Assembly: GCF_035989885.1 (NCBI RefSeq)
Contig: NZ_CP108518.1
Span: 3,042,501 to 3,106,500, forward strand
Reading direction: 5' to 3'
DNA from: Streptomyces sp. NBC_01232
GTDB lineage: Bacteria; Actinomycetota; Actinomycetes; Streptomycetales; Streptomycetaceae
DNA: 64,000 nucleotides
Part shown: one piece after another, positions 45,901 to 53,666 of the stretch
Position numbering within the stretch: position 1 is the stretch's first letter
Layout: the number at the start of each line of letters is the position of its first letter
Translations under genes and position numbers: made by a program
Notes under the pieces: model-generated
The model's input: the letters and a program-made list of their open reading frames with translations, nothing else
Told to the model about the DNA's origin: nothing
The model's database searches: none

Positions 45901-47117
45901 TGCAGGGTGAAGGAGATCTGGAAGAGCGGGTTGCGGCCGGCCTCGCGCTCGGGCTGGAGGGCGTCCACCAGCTTGCCGAAGGGCACGTCCTGGTGCATCA
46001 GGCCGCCGACGACCGTCTCGTTCGTACGGGCCAGCAGCTCGCGGAACGTGGGGTCGCCGGAGGTGTCGGTGCGCAGGACCAGCGTATTGGCGAAGAAGCC
46101 GACCAGCGGCTCGATCTCCGGCTGGGTACGGCCGTTGACCACCGAGCCGACGACGATGTCGTCCTGCCCGGTGTAGCGGGTCAGCAGCGTCTGGAAGGCG
46201 GCGAGGGCCACGGTGAGCACGGTGACGCGCTCGGAGCGGGCCAGCTCCACCAGGGCGCGCTGGAGGTGCGCGGGCAGCCGGCTCTCGCGGACCGAGCCGG
46301 CGCCGGTGGGCTGCTTGGGCCGCGGCCGGTCGGTCGGGAAGTCGAGCACGGGCAGGTCGGCGAGGCGCTCGGTCCAGTAGCCGAGGCGGTCGCCGAAGGT
46401 GGACTCGGCGAGCTTGCGGCGCTGCCACACCGCGTAGTCGGCGAACTGGACGGGCAGCGGGGGCAGCGGGTCGGGCAGCCCGGCCGCCTCGGCGGCGTAC
46501 CGGACCATCACCTCGCGGGTGACGATCGCGGTGGACCAGCCGTCGGTGGCGATGTGGTGGATGTTGAGGAGGAGCACGTGCTCCTCGTCGGCGAGCCGGA
46601 ACAGCTCGGCGCGCAGCACCGGGCCGGCGGCCAGGTCGAAGGGCCGGCCCGCGCCTTCCGCGATGAGCTCGGTGACGTGCTTCTCGCGCTCGTCCTCGGG
46701 GAGTTCGCGCAGGTCGGTGCGGACGATCGCGACCGGTCCGGGCTCCTCCACGATCTGGTACGGCAGCCCGTCCGCGCTTCCGTACCGGGTGCGCAGGATC
46801 TCGTGCCGCTCGACGACCCCGCCGAGCGCACGGCCCAGCACCTCGGGGTCGAGCGGCCCGGTCAGCCGCAGGGCGAGCGGGGCGTTGTAGGCGGCGGAGC
46901 CGGGGCTCCACTGGTCGAGGAACCAGAGGCGCTGCTGGGCAGCGGCCAGCGGCAGGCTGCGGTCGCGGTCGGCCCGCTCGATGCGCTGCTCGGTCCTGCG
47001 GCTGTCCTGCAGCCGCTGCAACGCCTGGCGGGCCCCACCGGCCCCCGGGGCCCCGGCGCCGGGAAGGGCGCCGGGGGCGCGGGTGGCCCGACGGGGCACC
47101 CGCTTGAGGTCACTCAT
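42978..47117 (-). CDS. Terminal NRPS module C-A-PCP-TE
   Basis: 1,379 residues. C domain with HHIATDGW; A domain with FTSGSTGKPKGV, NGYGPTETTVA, YRTGD and NGKLDRA; PCP Ser near 1052 (MTGGNSLQA); thioesterase with GGWSTGG (Ser near 1190), LLDTD and PGDHYAMV. It is the only TE in the NRPSs seen, so this protein adds the last residue and releases the chain. My reading of the A code is D V F D F G G V A K, unassigned; Asp at 278 again hints at a basic side chain. This A domain is of a different lineage from the other four and shares no long identical tracts with them. ATG 47117 overlaps the kinase stop by 8 bp. An N-terminal Ala/Gly/Pro stretch precedes the C domain. Confidence 0.94.
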   Translation of the reverse strand: MSDLKRVPRRATRAPGALPGAGAPGAGGARQALQRLQDSRRTEQRIERADRDRSLPLAAAQQRLWFLDQWSPGSAAYNAPLALRLTGPLDPEVLGRALGGVVERHEILRTRYGSADGLPYQIVEEPGPVAIVRTDLRELPEDEREKHVTELIAEGAGRPFDLAAGPVLRAELFRLADEEHVLLLNIHHIATDGWSTAIVTREVMVRYAAEAAGLPDPLPPLPVQFADYAVWQRRKLAESTFGDRLGYWTERLADLPVLDFPTDRPRPKQPTGAGSVRESRLPAHLQRALVELARSERVTVLTVALAAFQTLLTRYTGQDDIVVGSVVNGRTQPEIEPLVGFFANTLVLRTDTSGDPTFRELLARTNETVVGGLMHQDVPFGKLVDALQPEREAGRNPLFQISFTLQNASADGDDLGDLRIEQVPLIVGTARFDLAFQLTEVPGEGYHVWIEYSTELFDSDRIDRLISHYGRLLEAVVADPGIRIGRIPLLDAAERERLVLGENRTDTAYGTAELGLHQLFERSADRHPEQPAVRFRGSGLGYAELDRRANRLAHHLRSLGVGPETRVGILLERGPDLPVTQLAILKAGGAYVPLDPVHPTNRLAYMLERAGATIVVTEGALGDVLPESVTRLDWRDPQFLDAVAARPDTRPDVAVHPRSLAYVIFTSGSTGKPKGVLVEHRSAVNFTTASVEMFGLGTDDRMLQFANPAFDVSVFEIYSAFASGATLVTAPRGTLLDPAALTALMREEGVTTADIPPSVLGVLDPAELPDFRKMFVGLESFPGDLVDRWRDGGRRAFHNGYGPTETTVASVDHLCGPQNGSASPPIGRPLPNQYAYVLDRTGEPVPLGVAGELWIGGLGLSRGYAGSPGATADRFLPDPFAGGGRRMYRTGDLALRRSDGDLEFFGRADTQVKIRGLRIEPSEIEQVLSRHPGVRQAAVVVLTSLPGGPQLVAYVVPESGTRPEPAALRGHLAEDLPPYMLPGAFVMLDALPLTPNGKLDRARLPEPEQRVRKDREAPATDTERAVAGIWAGLLPGKDFARDDNFFMTGGNSLQATQLLARLHEVLGVEVQLRQLFTHATIEQLSALVDAGRAVPETSGAPVRPGAAVAAPVVLAAGGDRTPFFCIHPSGGSVAPYVPLAASLHPEQPLYALEAPELGSTEDPVAALAEAHAAAIRAARPQGPYLLGGWSTGGAVAFETARRLRLQGAEVALVALLDTDVPPGLTEPPSTAQTIALYVADLAGLRGVDPATAPVLDIDSLDHEEQIAVAVRTLAVSELAPEAGAEQLAERMRTFVATVRAGAVWRPEPTDVPLVLLTSEAPGADERAGFWESRTTGGFTHREVPGDHYAMVAVPHVGTVADVLQEILDRATAGHRGATA

Positions 47118-48033
47118 GGTCCGCTCCCCCTGCTTCGGATCCTGCAACGGATCCGGCCACGGACCCTGCACCGGATCCGTCCTCGGATCCCGTCCCGGCC
47201 TCCGGGTCGATGACGACCGCCGTCGACAGGCCGGTGAGGGCGCGTCGCACCGGGTCCTCGGCACGGCCGTCCGCGATCAGTACCTCGCGGACCCCGCCCT
47301 CCAGCGCCTCGCGGGCGGCGATGAGCTTCACGACCATGCCGCCGCCGACCCCGGGCGGGGTCCCCTCGGCGGGCAGCCCGTACCGGTCCAGCCGGCTCGA
47401 CTCGTCGGACGGGTCCGCGAGTACGCCGGGGGCCGCGGTCAGGAACACCAGCCGGTCGGCGCCCAGGGCGACCGCGATGGCGGTGGCCGCGCGGTCCGCG
47501 TTGACGTTGACCGGACGGCCGTCCTCGGCGAGGGCCGGCGGCGAGACCACCGGTGTGATCCCGGCGTCGAGGAGCACCTTGAGGGCGGCAGGGTCGACCT
47601 CGTCGATCCGGCCGCTGTGGTCGTCGCGCACCAGCACGGTGCGGCCGTCCACCCGGGCCCGGATCGCGTTCTTGCGGCGGGCCCGCAGCAGGCCGGCGTC
47701 GATGCCCGTCAGACCGACCGCGGGCACGCCGTGCCCGGCCAGCTCGACCAGCAGGGCCGGCTTGACCTGCCCCGCCAGCGTCAGCGTCAGCACTTCGAGC
47801 GTCGCGTCATCGGTGTAGCGCGAGGTGACGCCGCTGCGCGAGGTGATGCTGCGCTGCGGCACCCCGAGCCGCCCCGCGAGCTGTTCCAGTTCGGCCGAGC
47901 CGCCGTGCACCAGCACGACCCGCCCGCCCGCCTTGACCAGCGCGGCGACATCGGCGCAGACCCGGGCCGGATCCACCCCGGCGGCGCCGCCGCACTTCAC
48001 GACGGTCAGTCCGTCGGACCCTGCTGACGACAC
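47110..48033 (-). CDS. lysZ: LysZ/ArgB-type amino-acid kinase acting on carrier-bound substrate
   Basis: 307 residues from GTG 48033, which has AAGGGA at 6 bases; GTG 48060 is an alternative. Amino-acid kinase fold: VVKCGGAA, VLVHGGSAELEQLA, RYTDDATLEVLTL, VNVNADRAATAIA and GVGGGMVVKLIAA. It phosphorylates the side-chain carboxylate of N-blocked glutamate or aminoadipate. Position between the reductase and NRPS genes and next to a LysW gene says the substrate is LysW-bound. The C-terminal tail is a Gly/Ser/Ala repeat absent from primary-metabolism enzymes. Arginine-pathway ArgB is less likely, because no argJ/argD partner lies here. Confidence 0.9.
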   Translation of the reverse strand: MSSAGSDGLTVVKCGGAAGVDPARVCADVAALVKAGGRVVLVHGGSAELEQLAGRLGVPQRSITSRSGVTSRYTDDATLEVLTLTLAGQVKPALLVELAGHGVPAVGLTGIDAGLLRARRKNAIRARVDGRTVLVRDDHSGRIDEVDPAALKVLLDAGITPVVSPPALAEDGRPVNVNADRAATAIAVALGADRLVFLTAAPGVLADPSDESSRLDRYGLPAEGTPPGVGGGMVVKLIAAREALEGGVREVLIADGRAEDPVRRALTGLSTAVVIDPEAGTGSEDGSGAGSVAGSVAGSEAGGADHE

Positions 48034-48069
48034 AGCTGTTCCCTTCTCTCGGTGCTCCACAGGCCGCTT

Positions 48070-49098
48070 TTAGACCGGGTGCAGGCCGGTGAACCCGAGA
48101 CCGAGGGTCTCCGGACGGCCGAAGCGGATGTTCATGCTCTGCACTGCGTTGCCCGCCCCGCCCTTGACGAGGTTGTCCAGCGCGGCGATGAGGACCGCCG
48201 TGCCGTCGTCGGGGTCGGTGGCGAAACCGATGTCGCAGAAGTTGGAGCCGTTGAGGATCTTCGGCTCGGGCAGTCGGTACAGGCCGCGCTTCTGCGCGAC
48301 GATCCGGACGAACGGCTCGTCGCCGTAGTAGCCGCGGTAGAGCTTGCGCAGCTCGCGCTCACCGAGCGAGACGCCGTCGGCGGCCTCCACCCGGATCAGC
48401 ACCTGGACCCCGCGCACGGCCTCCACGCCGGTCGCGCTCATCCGCGCGGTCAGCCCGGTGCCCTGCGCGACCTCGGCCTCGTGACGGTGCCGCTGCGGCT
48501 TGAACACCCGCATGGCCCCGCTGCGTTCGGCGTGCAGGTTCATCGCGTCGGCGGTGATGCCGGAGCCGGACGAGCCGACCCGGCCGTCGATGGTCACGTC
48601 CTGGCGGATGAGCCCCTCGGCGGCCAGCGGGTAGAGGGCCAGCGTGGCCGCGTTCGCCATGCAGCCCGGCATGGAGATGCGGTCCGCGGTCTCCAGTTCC
48701 TTGCGGTAGCGCTCGGGCCAGCCGGTGACGAAGGTGTCGAGAAGGTCGGGCCGGGTGTGCTCGCCGTAGTAGCGGGCGTACACCTCCGGGTCCCGGAGCC
48801 GGTAGCCGCCGCTGAGGTCGATGATGACCTGTGCCTTGTCGGTGAGATTCGGCACGAGCTCCATCGCCACGGAGGGCGAGACGGCCGTGAAGAGAACGTC
48901 GCAGTCGGCGACGTCCTCGGGTGAGCAGAAGAGCAGATCGGTACTGCCGCGCAGGTTGGGGTGGGCGGTGTCCACCCGGCGGCCGGAAAGCCTGCTCGAC
49001 ACCGCGCTGACGATGTCCACTTCGGGGTGGCCGAGGAGCAGCCGCAGCAGCTCACCGCCGATGTACCCTGACGCGCCGTAGACGCCGGCACGGATCAC
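48070..49098 (-). CDS. lysY: LysY/ArgC-type semialdehyde-forming reductase
   Basis: 342 residues from GTG 49098, which follows GGAGG by 5 bases; the frame continues upstream to 49149 without support. NAD(P)-binding GVYGASGYIGGELLRLL, catalytic Cys in MPGCMANAATLAL, and the C-terminal MNIRFGRPETLGL. It reduces the acyl phosphate made by the LysZ-like kinase to the LysW-bound semialdehyde. The product would be LysW-glutamate-semialdehyde if LysX loads glutamate, ready for two-carbon addition by the split transketolase. Confidence 0.91.
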   Translation of the reverse strand: MIRAGVYGASGYIGGELLRLLLGHPEVDIVSAVSSRLSGRRVDTAHPNLRGSTDLLFCSPEDVADCDVLFTAVSPSVAMELVPNLTDKAQVIIDLSGGYRLRDPEVYARYYGEHTRPDLLDTFVTGWPERYRKELETADRISMPGCMANAATLALYPLAAEGLIRQDVTIDGRVGSSGSGITADAMNLHAERSGAMRVFKPQRHRHEAEVAQGTGLTARMSATGVEAVRGVQVLIRVEAADGVSLGERELRKLYRGYYGDEPFVRIVAQKRGLYRLPEPKILNGSNFCDIGFATDPDDGTAVLIAALDNLVKGGAGNAVQSMNIRFGRPETLGLGFTGLHPV

Positions 49099-49191
49099 AA
49101 GGGCCTCCAGGTCTGAATGACGGATGGATCGGTGGAACGGATGGGGCACGCCTGACCCCGGACACGCGTCCGGGGCACCGGCGTACGGGTC

Positions 49192-49374
49192 CTACTCGCC
49201 CCAGTCCTCTTCGACCTCCGGGGCCAGCGCGAGCAGCAGGGGCTCGGCGGTGATCACTTCGAGCTCGCTCAGGCAGCCGCCGCATTCGACGATCTCGCTC
49301 TGGCGCACACCGTCGGGAACGGTGACGGTGCCTTCACACTCCGGGCAGGTGGCAACCGCGGTGGCGGTGGTCAT
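49192..49374 (-). CDS. lysW: LysW-type amino-group carrier protein
   Basis: Only 60 residues. Zinc ribbon with CPEC (10-13) and CGGC (31-34), a very acidic surface, and the C-terminal EEDWGE that carries the glutamate whose side chain is joined to the substrate amino group. GAGGAGG lies 6 bases before ATG 49374. It is the first gene of the leftward unit. Carrier proteins of this kind serve lysine/arginine synthesis in Thermus and archaea and, in Streptomyces, dedicated secondary pathways. It is the key evidence that a non-protein amino acid is built on a protein here. Confidence 0.95.
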   Translation of the reverse strand: MTTATAVATCPECEGTVTVPDGVRQSEIVECGGCLSELEVITAEPLLLALAPEVEEDWGE

Positions 49375-49453
49375 CCCAGTCCTCCTCGTATCGGACGGGC
49401 CGGGTCATCTCTCCGGCTCCGCCACGAGCGTCGGTGCTGGACGGGTCCCCGGG

Positions 49454-49523
49454 GTAGTCGGGGGAATCCCCTACAGCCCCGGCGACGCGGGGCGCCGGCC
49501 GGCGTAGGGATACCTCCCGACTG
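49454..49523. promoter_or_regulatory. Inverted pair of about 20-bp palindromic sites in divergent promoter
   Basis: In the 233-bp gap between lysW and the NRPS, 49454-49474 (core GGGGGAATCCCC with outer GTAG/CTAC) and 49504-49523 (GTAGGGATACCTCCCGACTG) are similar in opposite orientation, about 30 bp apart. LuxR-type regulators of antibiotic clusters bind GGGA-AT-rich-TCCC palindromes, so these are good operator candidates for both arms. Confidence 0.5.
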
Positions 49524-49607
49524 TCGGGGGACGGGGCGCGCTGCGAGCCTCGATAGCGGGCTCGATCCGAGATCCCGTAACCCATGCACCGGAGGGCTGA
49601 AACCGCC

Positions 49608-52600
49608 ATGTCTGACGCCGAATTCGACGAAGAGGTCTTTCTGTTCCCCGCGTCGTTCGGGCAGGAGCGGTTGTGGTTGCTGGATTGCCTGGGTGCGGGT
49701 TCGGCGTATCACGTGGCGGGTGGTCTGCGGGTTTCGGGTTCGCTTGATGTGGGTGTGCTGGAGGCTGCGGTGGCGGGGGTGGTGGCTCGTCATGAGGCGC
49801 TGCGTACCCGGTTCGCGTGGGTGGACGGTGCGCTGCAGCAGGTGGTGACGGAGGCGGACGATCTGCCGGTGTCCGTGCCGGTGGTGGTGGTCGAGGGTCT
49901 GCTGGAGGAGTGGTTCGAGGGTGTGGTGGAGGAGCCCTTCGACCTGGCCGCGGGTCCGCTGGTGCGTGTGGTGGTGGGCCGGCTGGGTGAGGGTGAGTGG
50001 GCGGTCGGTCTGGTCGCGCACCACACGATCGTCGACGGCTGGTCGATGGGCCTGATCCTGCGGGAACTCGGCGCCCTCTACGGTGCCTTCACTGCGGGTG
50101 CCGATCCGGAGACGGTCCTGCCCGCTCTGGATCTGCAGTACGGGGACTTCGCGGTGTGGCAGCGCGAGGAACTCTCCGGCGATGCCCTCGAAGAGGGGCT
50201 CGCCTACTGGAAGGAGACGCTGGCGGGTGCTTCGGGTCTGGAGGTGCCGGCTGAGCGTCCCCGTACTGATTCGGCGTCCTCCTACCCGGCCGGACAGGTC
50301 CCGGTCGTGGTTCCGGCCGCTCTTGCGGGCCGGCTGAAGACGGTTGCGGAGACGGGCCGGGCGACGGTGTTCCAGGGTCTGCTGGCTTCGTTTGCGTCGG
50401 TGCTGGGGCGTTGGTCGGGTCAGTCGGATGTGGTGGTGGCGACGCCGGTGGCGGGTCGTTCACGGGCCGAGCTGGAGGATGTGGTCGGGTTCTTCGTGAA
50501 CACGATCGCCCTGCGTCTGGACACTTCCGGCCGTGGTTCGTTCACGGACATGCTGGGCCGGGCCCGTGAGACGGTGCTGGGTGCGCTGGCGCATCAGGAC
50601 GTGCCGTTCGAGAAGGTCGCGCAGGCCGCCGGGAGTGACCTGGTCCGGGTCCTGCTGGCTCTGGACAACACCCCGCGCGGCGGCTGGGAACTCCCCGGAG
50701 CGGTCGTTTCGGAGTTCCAGGCCGGTGGGGGGCGGGCCCAGTTCGAGATTGCTCTGCACCTGCGTGAGCGTGGCGACGGGTCTTTGGAGGGGCGTCTGGA
50801 ATACGCGGCGGACCTTTTCGACGCGGACGGCATGGAACGCCTGGCGGGTGCCTGGCTGCGACTCCTGGAAGCAGCCGTCACCACCCCCGAAACGGTCCTG
50901 AACTCGCACCAGTTGTCGAGTCCGGCCGAGCAGGCCCTGATCGCGTCGTTCACGTCTCCGGATCCGGAGCCGGTGACGGGTCTGATGCACGAGGAGATCG
51001 CCCGGCAGGCCGCCGCGACCCCCGACGCCCTCGCCGTCACCGACGAGACCGGCGCGTCTCTCACCTACCGTGAGCTGGACGCTGCGGCGAACCGTCTCGC
51101 CAACCACCTGCAGACTGCGGGTATCGGTGTTGAGGACGTGGTGGGCGTCTGCCTGCACCGCTCCCTTGATCTCGTCGTCGCTCTGGTCGGTGTGCTGAAG
51201 GCCGGCGCCGCCTACCTCCCCCTGGATCCCGACTACCCGACCGGGCGCCTCACCGCGATGGCCACCGGCTCACGGGTCCCGCTGGTCCTCACCCACGACC
51301 TCGCCCAGGACGTTGCCTCGTCCCTCGAACTCCCGGCCGGCGCACGCCTGGTCAACCTCGACACCGACCGCACGGTTATCGACCAGGCGTCTGCCGAAGC
51401 CCCGCAGACCGGGGTGGGTCCCGACAATGCGGCCTACGTCCTCTACACGTCGGGTTCGACCGGTGCCCCCAAGGGCGCGGTCAACACGCATGCCGCGTTC
51501 GTCAACCGGATCGCCTGGACACAGAACGCCTACCAGCTCGACCACACCGACCGGGTCCTGTTCAAGACCCCCATCGGGTTCGACGTCTCAGGCTGGGAAT
51601 GGACCTGGCCCCTGACCGCCGGCGCCACCATCCAGCTCGTCACCCCCGGCGGACACCGCGACCCCGCCCACCTCGCCCACCTCATCCAGAAGACCGGCAC
51701 GACCGTCTGCCACTTCGTGCCCTCCATGCTCCGCTACTTCCTCGAACACCCCGACACCCCCGACGCCACCACCCTCACCGACGTCATCGTCTCCGGCGAA
51801 GAACTCACCCCCCACCTCGCCACCACCTTCCACACCACCCTCCCCCACACCCGCCTCCACAACCTCTACGGCCCCACCGAAGCCGCCATCGACGTCACCG
51901 CCCACACCGTCGACCCCCACCACACCACCACCCGCATCCCCATCGGCACCCCCATCACCGGCACCGAACTCCACGTCCTGGACACCCACCACCAGCCCGT
52001 CCCCATCGGCGTCACCGGACACCTCCACATCGGCGGCACCGCCCTCGCCCGCGGCTACCACCACCAGAGCGCACTCACCGCCGACCGCTTCACCCCCCAC
52101 CCCACCCGACCCGGCCACCGCCTCTACGCCACCGGCGACCAAGCCCGCTGGACCACCCACGGCACCCTCGAATACCTCGGCCGCAACGACCACCAGATCA
52201 AAATCCGCGGCCAACGCATCGAACCCGCCGAAATCGACACCGCACTCCACACCCACCCCGACATCACCCACACCATCACCACCACCCACACCACCCCCGA
52301 CGGCACCACCCACCTCGCCACCTACTACACCACCACCCCCCACACCACACCCCCCACACCCCAACAACTCCGCACCCACCTCCGCACCCACCTCCCCACC
52401 GCCATGATCCCCACCTACCTCACCCACCTCACCCACCTCCCCCAACTCCCCAACGGCAAGACCAACACCAAACAACTCCCCCCGCCCGAGGCGCTGTTGA
52501 GCGAACGCACGCCGGTCGCTCCACGTACTCCGGACGAGTTCGTGCTGGCCAAGCTCTGGTCCGAGGTGCTCGGGATCCAGGACGTCAGCGTCCAGGACGA

Positions 52601-52835
52601 CTTCTACGACGTGGGCGGCGACTCTCTGCGGGCGGTCCAGGTGTTCCAGCTCCTCTCCGACGCCGGCTCCCCCGTCCCGCTCTCCGTACTGCTCGGCAAT
52701 CACACGATCGAGCAGCTCGCCACCCAGCTCGGCAGTGGCACCGGCACCGGCACCGGCACCGGCAGCAGCCCCGCATCCGATGCCGATACCGATTCCGCCG
52801 AGGTCCGCGAGGTCCACGAGGCACTCGCCCCCTGA
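49608..52835 (+). CDS. NRPS module C-A(Ser)-PCP
   Basis: 1,075 residues from ATG 49608 (GGAGGG 11 bases upstream; ATG 49584 lacks a ribosome site). After a 15-residue acidic N-terminus come the C domain (AHHTIVDGW), A domain with code D V W H I S L I D K (serine), and a PCP whose core is VGGDSLRA (Ser near 1006) instead of the common GGHS. The C-A part is nearly identical to that of the FAAL-NRPS. GGDS-type carriers often sit before epimerisation domains, but none is present. The C-terminal tail has a Gly-Thr repeat (GGCACC units, 52737-52760). First gene of the rightward unit. Confidence 0.93.
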   Translation: MSDAEFDEEVFLFPASFGQERLWLLDCLGAGSAYHVAGGLRVSGSLDVGVLEAAVAGVVARHEALRTRFAWVDGALQQVVTEADDLPVSVPVVVVEGLLEEWFEGVVEEPFDLAAGPLVRVVVGRLGEGEWAVGLVAHHTIVDGWSMGLILRELGALYGAFTAGADPETVLPALDLQYGDFAVWQREELSGDALEEGLAYWKETLAGASGLEVPAERPRTDSASSYPAGQVPVVVPAALAGRLKTVAETGRATVFQGLLASFASVLGRWSGQSDVVVATPVAGRSRAELEDVVGFFVNTIALRLDTSGRGSFTDMLGRARETVLGALAHQDVPFEKVAQAAGSDLVRVLLALDNTPRGGWELPGAVVSEFQAGGGRAQFEIALHLRERGDGSLEGRLEYAADLFDADGMERLAGAWLRLLEAAVTTPETVLNSHQLSSPAEQALIASFTSPDPEPVTGLMHEEIARQAAATPDALAVTDETGASLTYRELDAAANRLANHLQTAGIGVEDVVGVCLHRSLDLVVALVGVLKAGAAYLPLDPDYPTGRLTAMATGSRVPLVLTHDLAQDVASSLELPAGARLVNLDTDRTVIDQASAEAPQTGVGPDNAAYVLYTSGSTGAPKGAVNTHAAFVNRIAWTQNAYQLDHTDRVLFKTPIGFDVSGWEWTWPLTAGATIQLVTPGGHRDPAHLAHLIQKTGTTVCHFVPSMLRYFLEHPDTPDATTLTDVIVSGEELTPHLATTFHTTLPHTRLHNLYGPTEAAIDVTAHTVDPHHTTTRIPIGTPITGTELHVLDTHHQPVPIGVTGHLHIGGTALARGYHHQSALTADRFTPHPTRPGHRLYATGDQARWTTHGTLEYLGRNDHQIKIRGQRIEPAEIDTALHTHPDITHTITTTHTTPDGTTHLATYYTTTPHTTPPTPQQLRTHLRTHLPTAMIPTYLTHLTHLPQLPNGKTNTKQLPPPEALLSERTPVAPRTPDEFVLAKLWSEVLGIQDVSVQDDFYDVGGDSLRAVQVFQLLSDAGSPVPLSVLLGNHTIEQLATQLGSGTGTGTGTGSSPASDADTDSAEVREVHEALAP
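49649..52487 (+). repeat. 2,839-bp inverted repeat, right arm (C-A didomain)
   Basis: Partner of 34241-37079. The last 800 bp of both arms code for a Thr/His/Pro-rich end of the A domain in which almost every codon ends in C and the coding strand is nearly free of G runs. Confidence 0.92.
52737..52760. repeat. Four GGCACC units in NRPS tail
   Basis: Simple hexamer repeat coding for Gly-Thr pairs after the PCP; length may vary by slippage. Confidence 0.7.
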
Positions 52836-52895
52836 ACCACCGCACACGTACCGATCCCGCCCGGACGTCCCGGGCAGCCGAATGGAGAACTTCGC

Positions 52896-53666
52896 ATGAC
52901 CACCGCACCAGTGAGCATCGAGACAGCGATCACCGAGGACCGCCTCCGGACTGCCGTCGCCGCCGGGCTCGAACTCTTCCTGAAGGGATTCACCGTCTTC
53001 CGCGCGGCGCAGAAGACCCACGACATCCCGCCGGCCGAGCTGGCCTCGTTCCAGGCGCTCTGGAACGACCTGGCCCCCGACGAGAACCTGAACGGCGGGA
53101 CGTACCGCACCCGCCGCTACGGCCGGGTCCGCGCCCAGATCCTCGCCGACGGACCGGTGTTCACCGCTCTGCCGCACAGCACCTTCCAGCAGTCCGCCGA
53201 GCACATCCCGATCCACATGGGCAAGGCCCGTCACTTCGAGCCCATAAGCCAGGAGAACCTCTCCCACCCGGCACTGCTGACCCTGCTCACCGACGGGCTG
53301 GGGCTGATCGCGTCGAGCGACAGCCGCAAGGAATGGGAGATCGGACTGCACATGGTGCGGACGGTCGCCGACGAGAACCCCGGTCTGCCGACCCCCGAGG
53401 GCCGTCACCGCGACGGTCACGACTACGTGGGCATGCACCTGCTGGGCCGCCGCGACTGCGTCGGCGGCACGTCCATCGTCTACCGCGAGGGCCAGCCGGA
53501 CACCACGCTGACCCTGCTGGAGCCGCTGGACGGAATGATGGTCGTCGACGCCGCGGTCATGCACGAGGTGACCCCGATCGCCGCGACCTCCGGCCTGGGC
53601 ACGCGCGACATGCTGCTCGTGGACTACAACGCGATCGGCGACGAGATGCGGGAGTCCCGGCCGTGA
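52896..53666 (+). CDS. 2OG-Fe(II) dioxygenase, IDO-like (amino-acid hydroxylase type)
   Basis: 256 residues. It has the pattern of the 2OG-Fe dioxygenase family that includes L-isoleucine 4-hydroxylase: RHRDGHDYVGMHLLGRR (HxD metal motif), GGTSIVYR, MHEVTPI with the distal His, and TRDMLLVDYN with the 2-oxoglutarate Arg. These enzymes hydroxylate free amino acids in the cytoplasm. It sits between a Ser-NRPS and the LysK-like hydrolase, so it may hydroxylate the carrier-protein product or another building block. It ends in a GTGA overlap with the next gene. Confidence 0.87.
   Translation: MTTAPVSIETAITEDRLRTAVAAGLELFLKGFTVFRAAQKTHDIPPAELASFQALWNDLAPDENLNGGTYRTRRYGRVRAQILADGPVFTALPHSTFQQSAEHIPIHMGKARHFEPISQENLSHPALLTLLTDGLGLIASSDSRKEWEIGLHMVRTVADENPGLPTPEGRHRDGHDYVGMHLLGRRDCVGGTSIVYREGQPDTTLTLLEPLDGMMVVDAAVMHEVTPIAATSGLGTRDMLLVDYNAIGDEMRESRP

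Noticed and set aside
47110..49098. Arginine biosynthesis genes argB and argC
   Set aside because: The adjacent LysW gene, the separate lysX and lysK homologues and the absence of argJ/argD point to carrier-protein chemistry.
49608..52835. Hidden epimerisation domain after the GGDS-type PCP
   Set aside because: Only about 35 low-complexity residues follow the carrier domain; no HH-motif domain is encoded.
51588..53564. Minus-strand frame of 658 codons rich in Gly and Val
   Set aside because: It mirrors the biased A-domain end and the 2OG oxygenase; no real domain or start signal.
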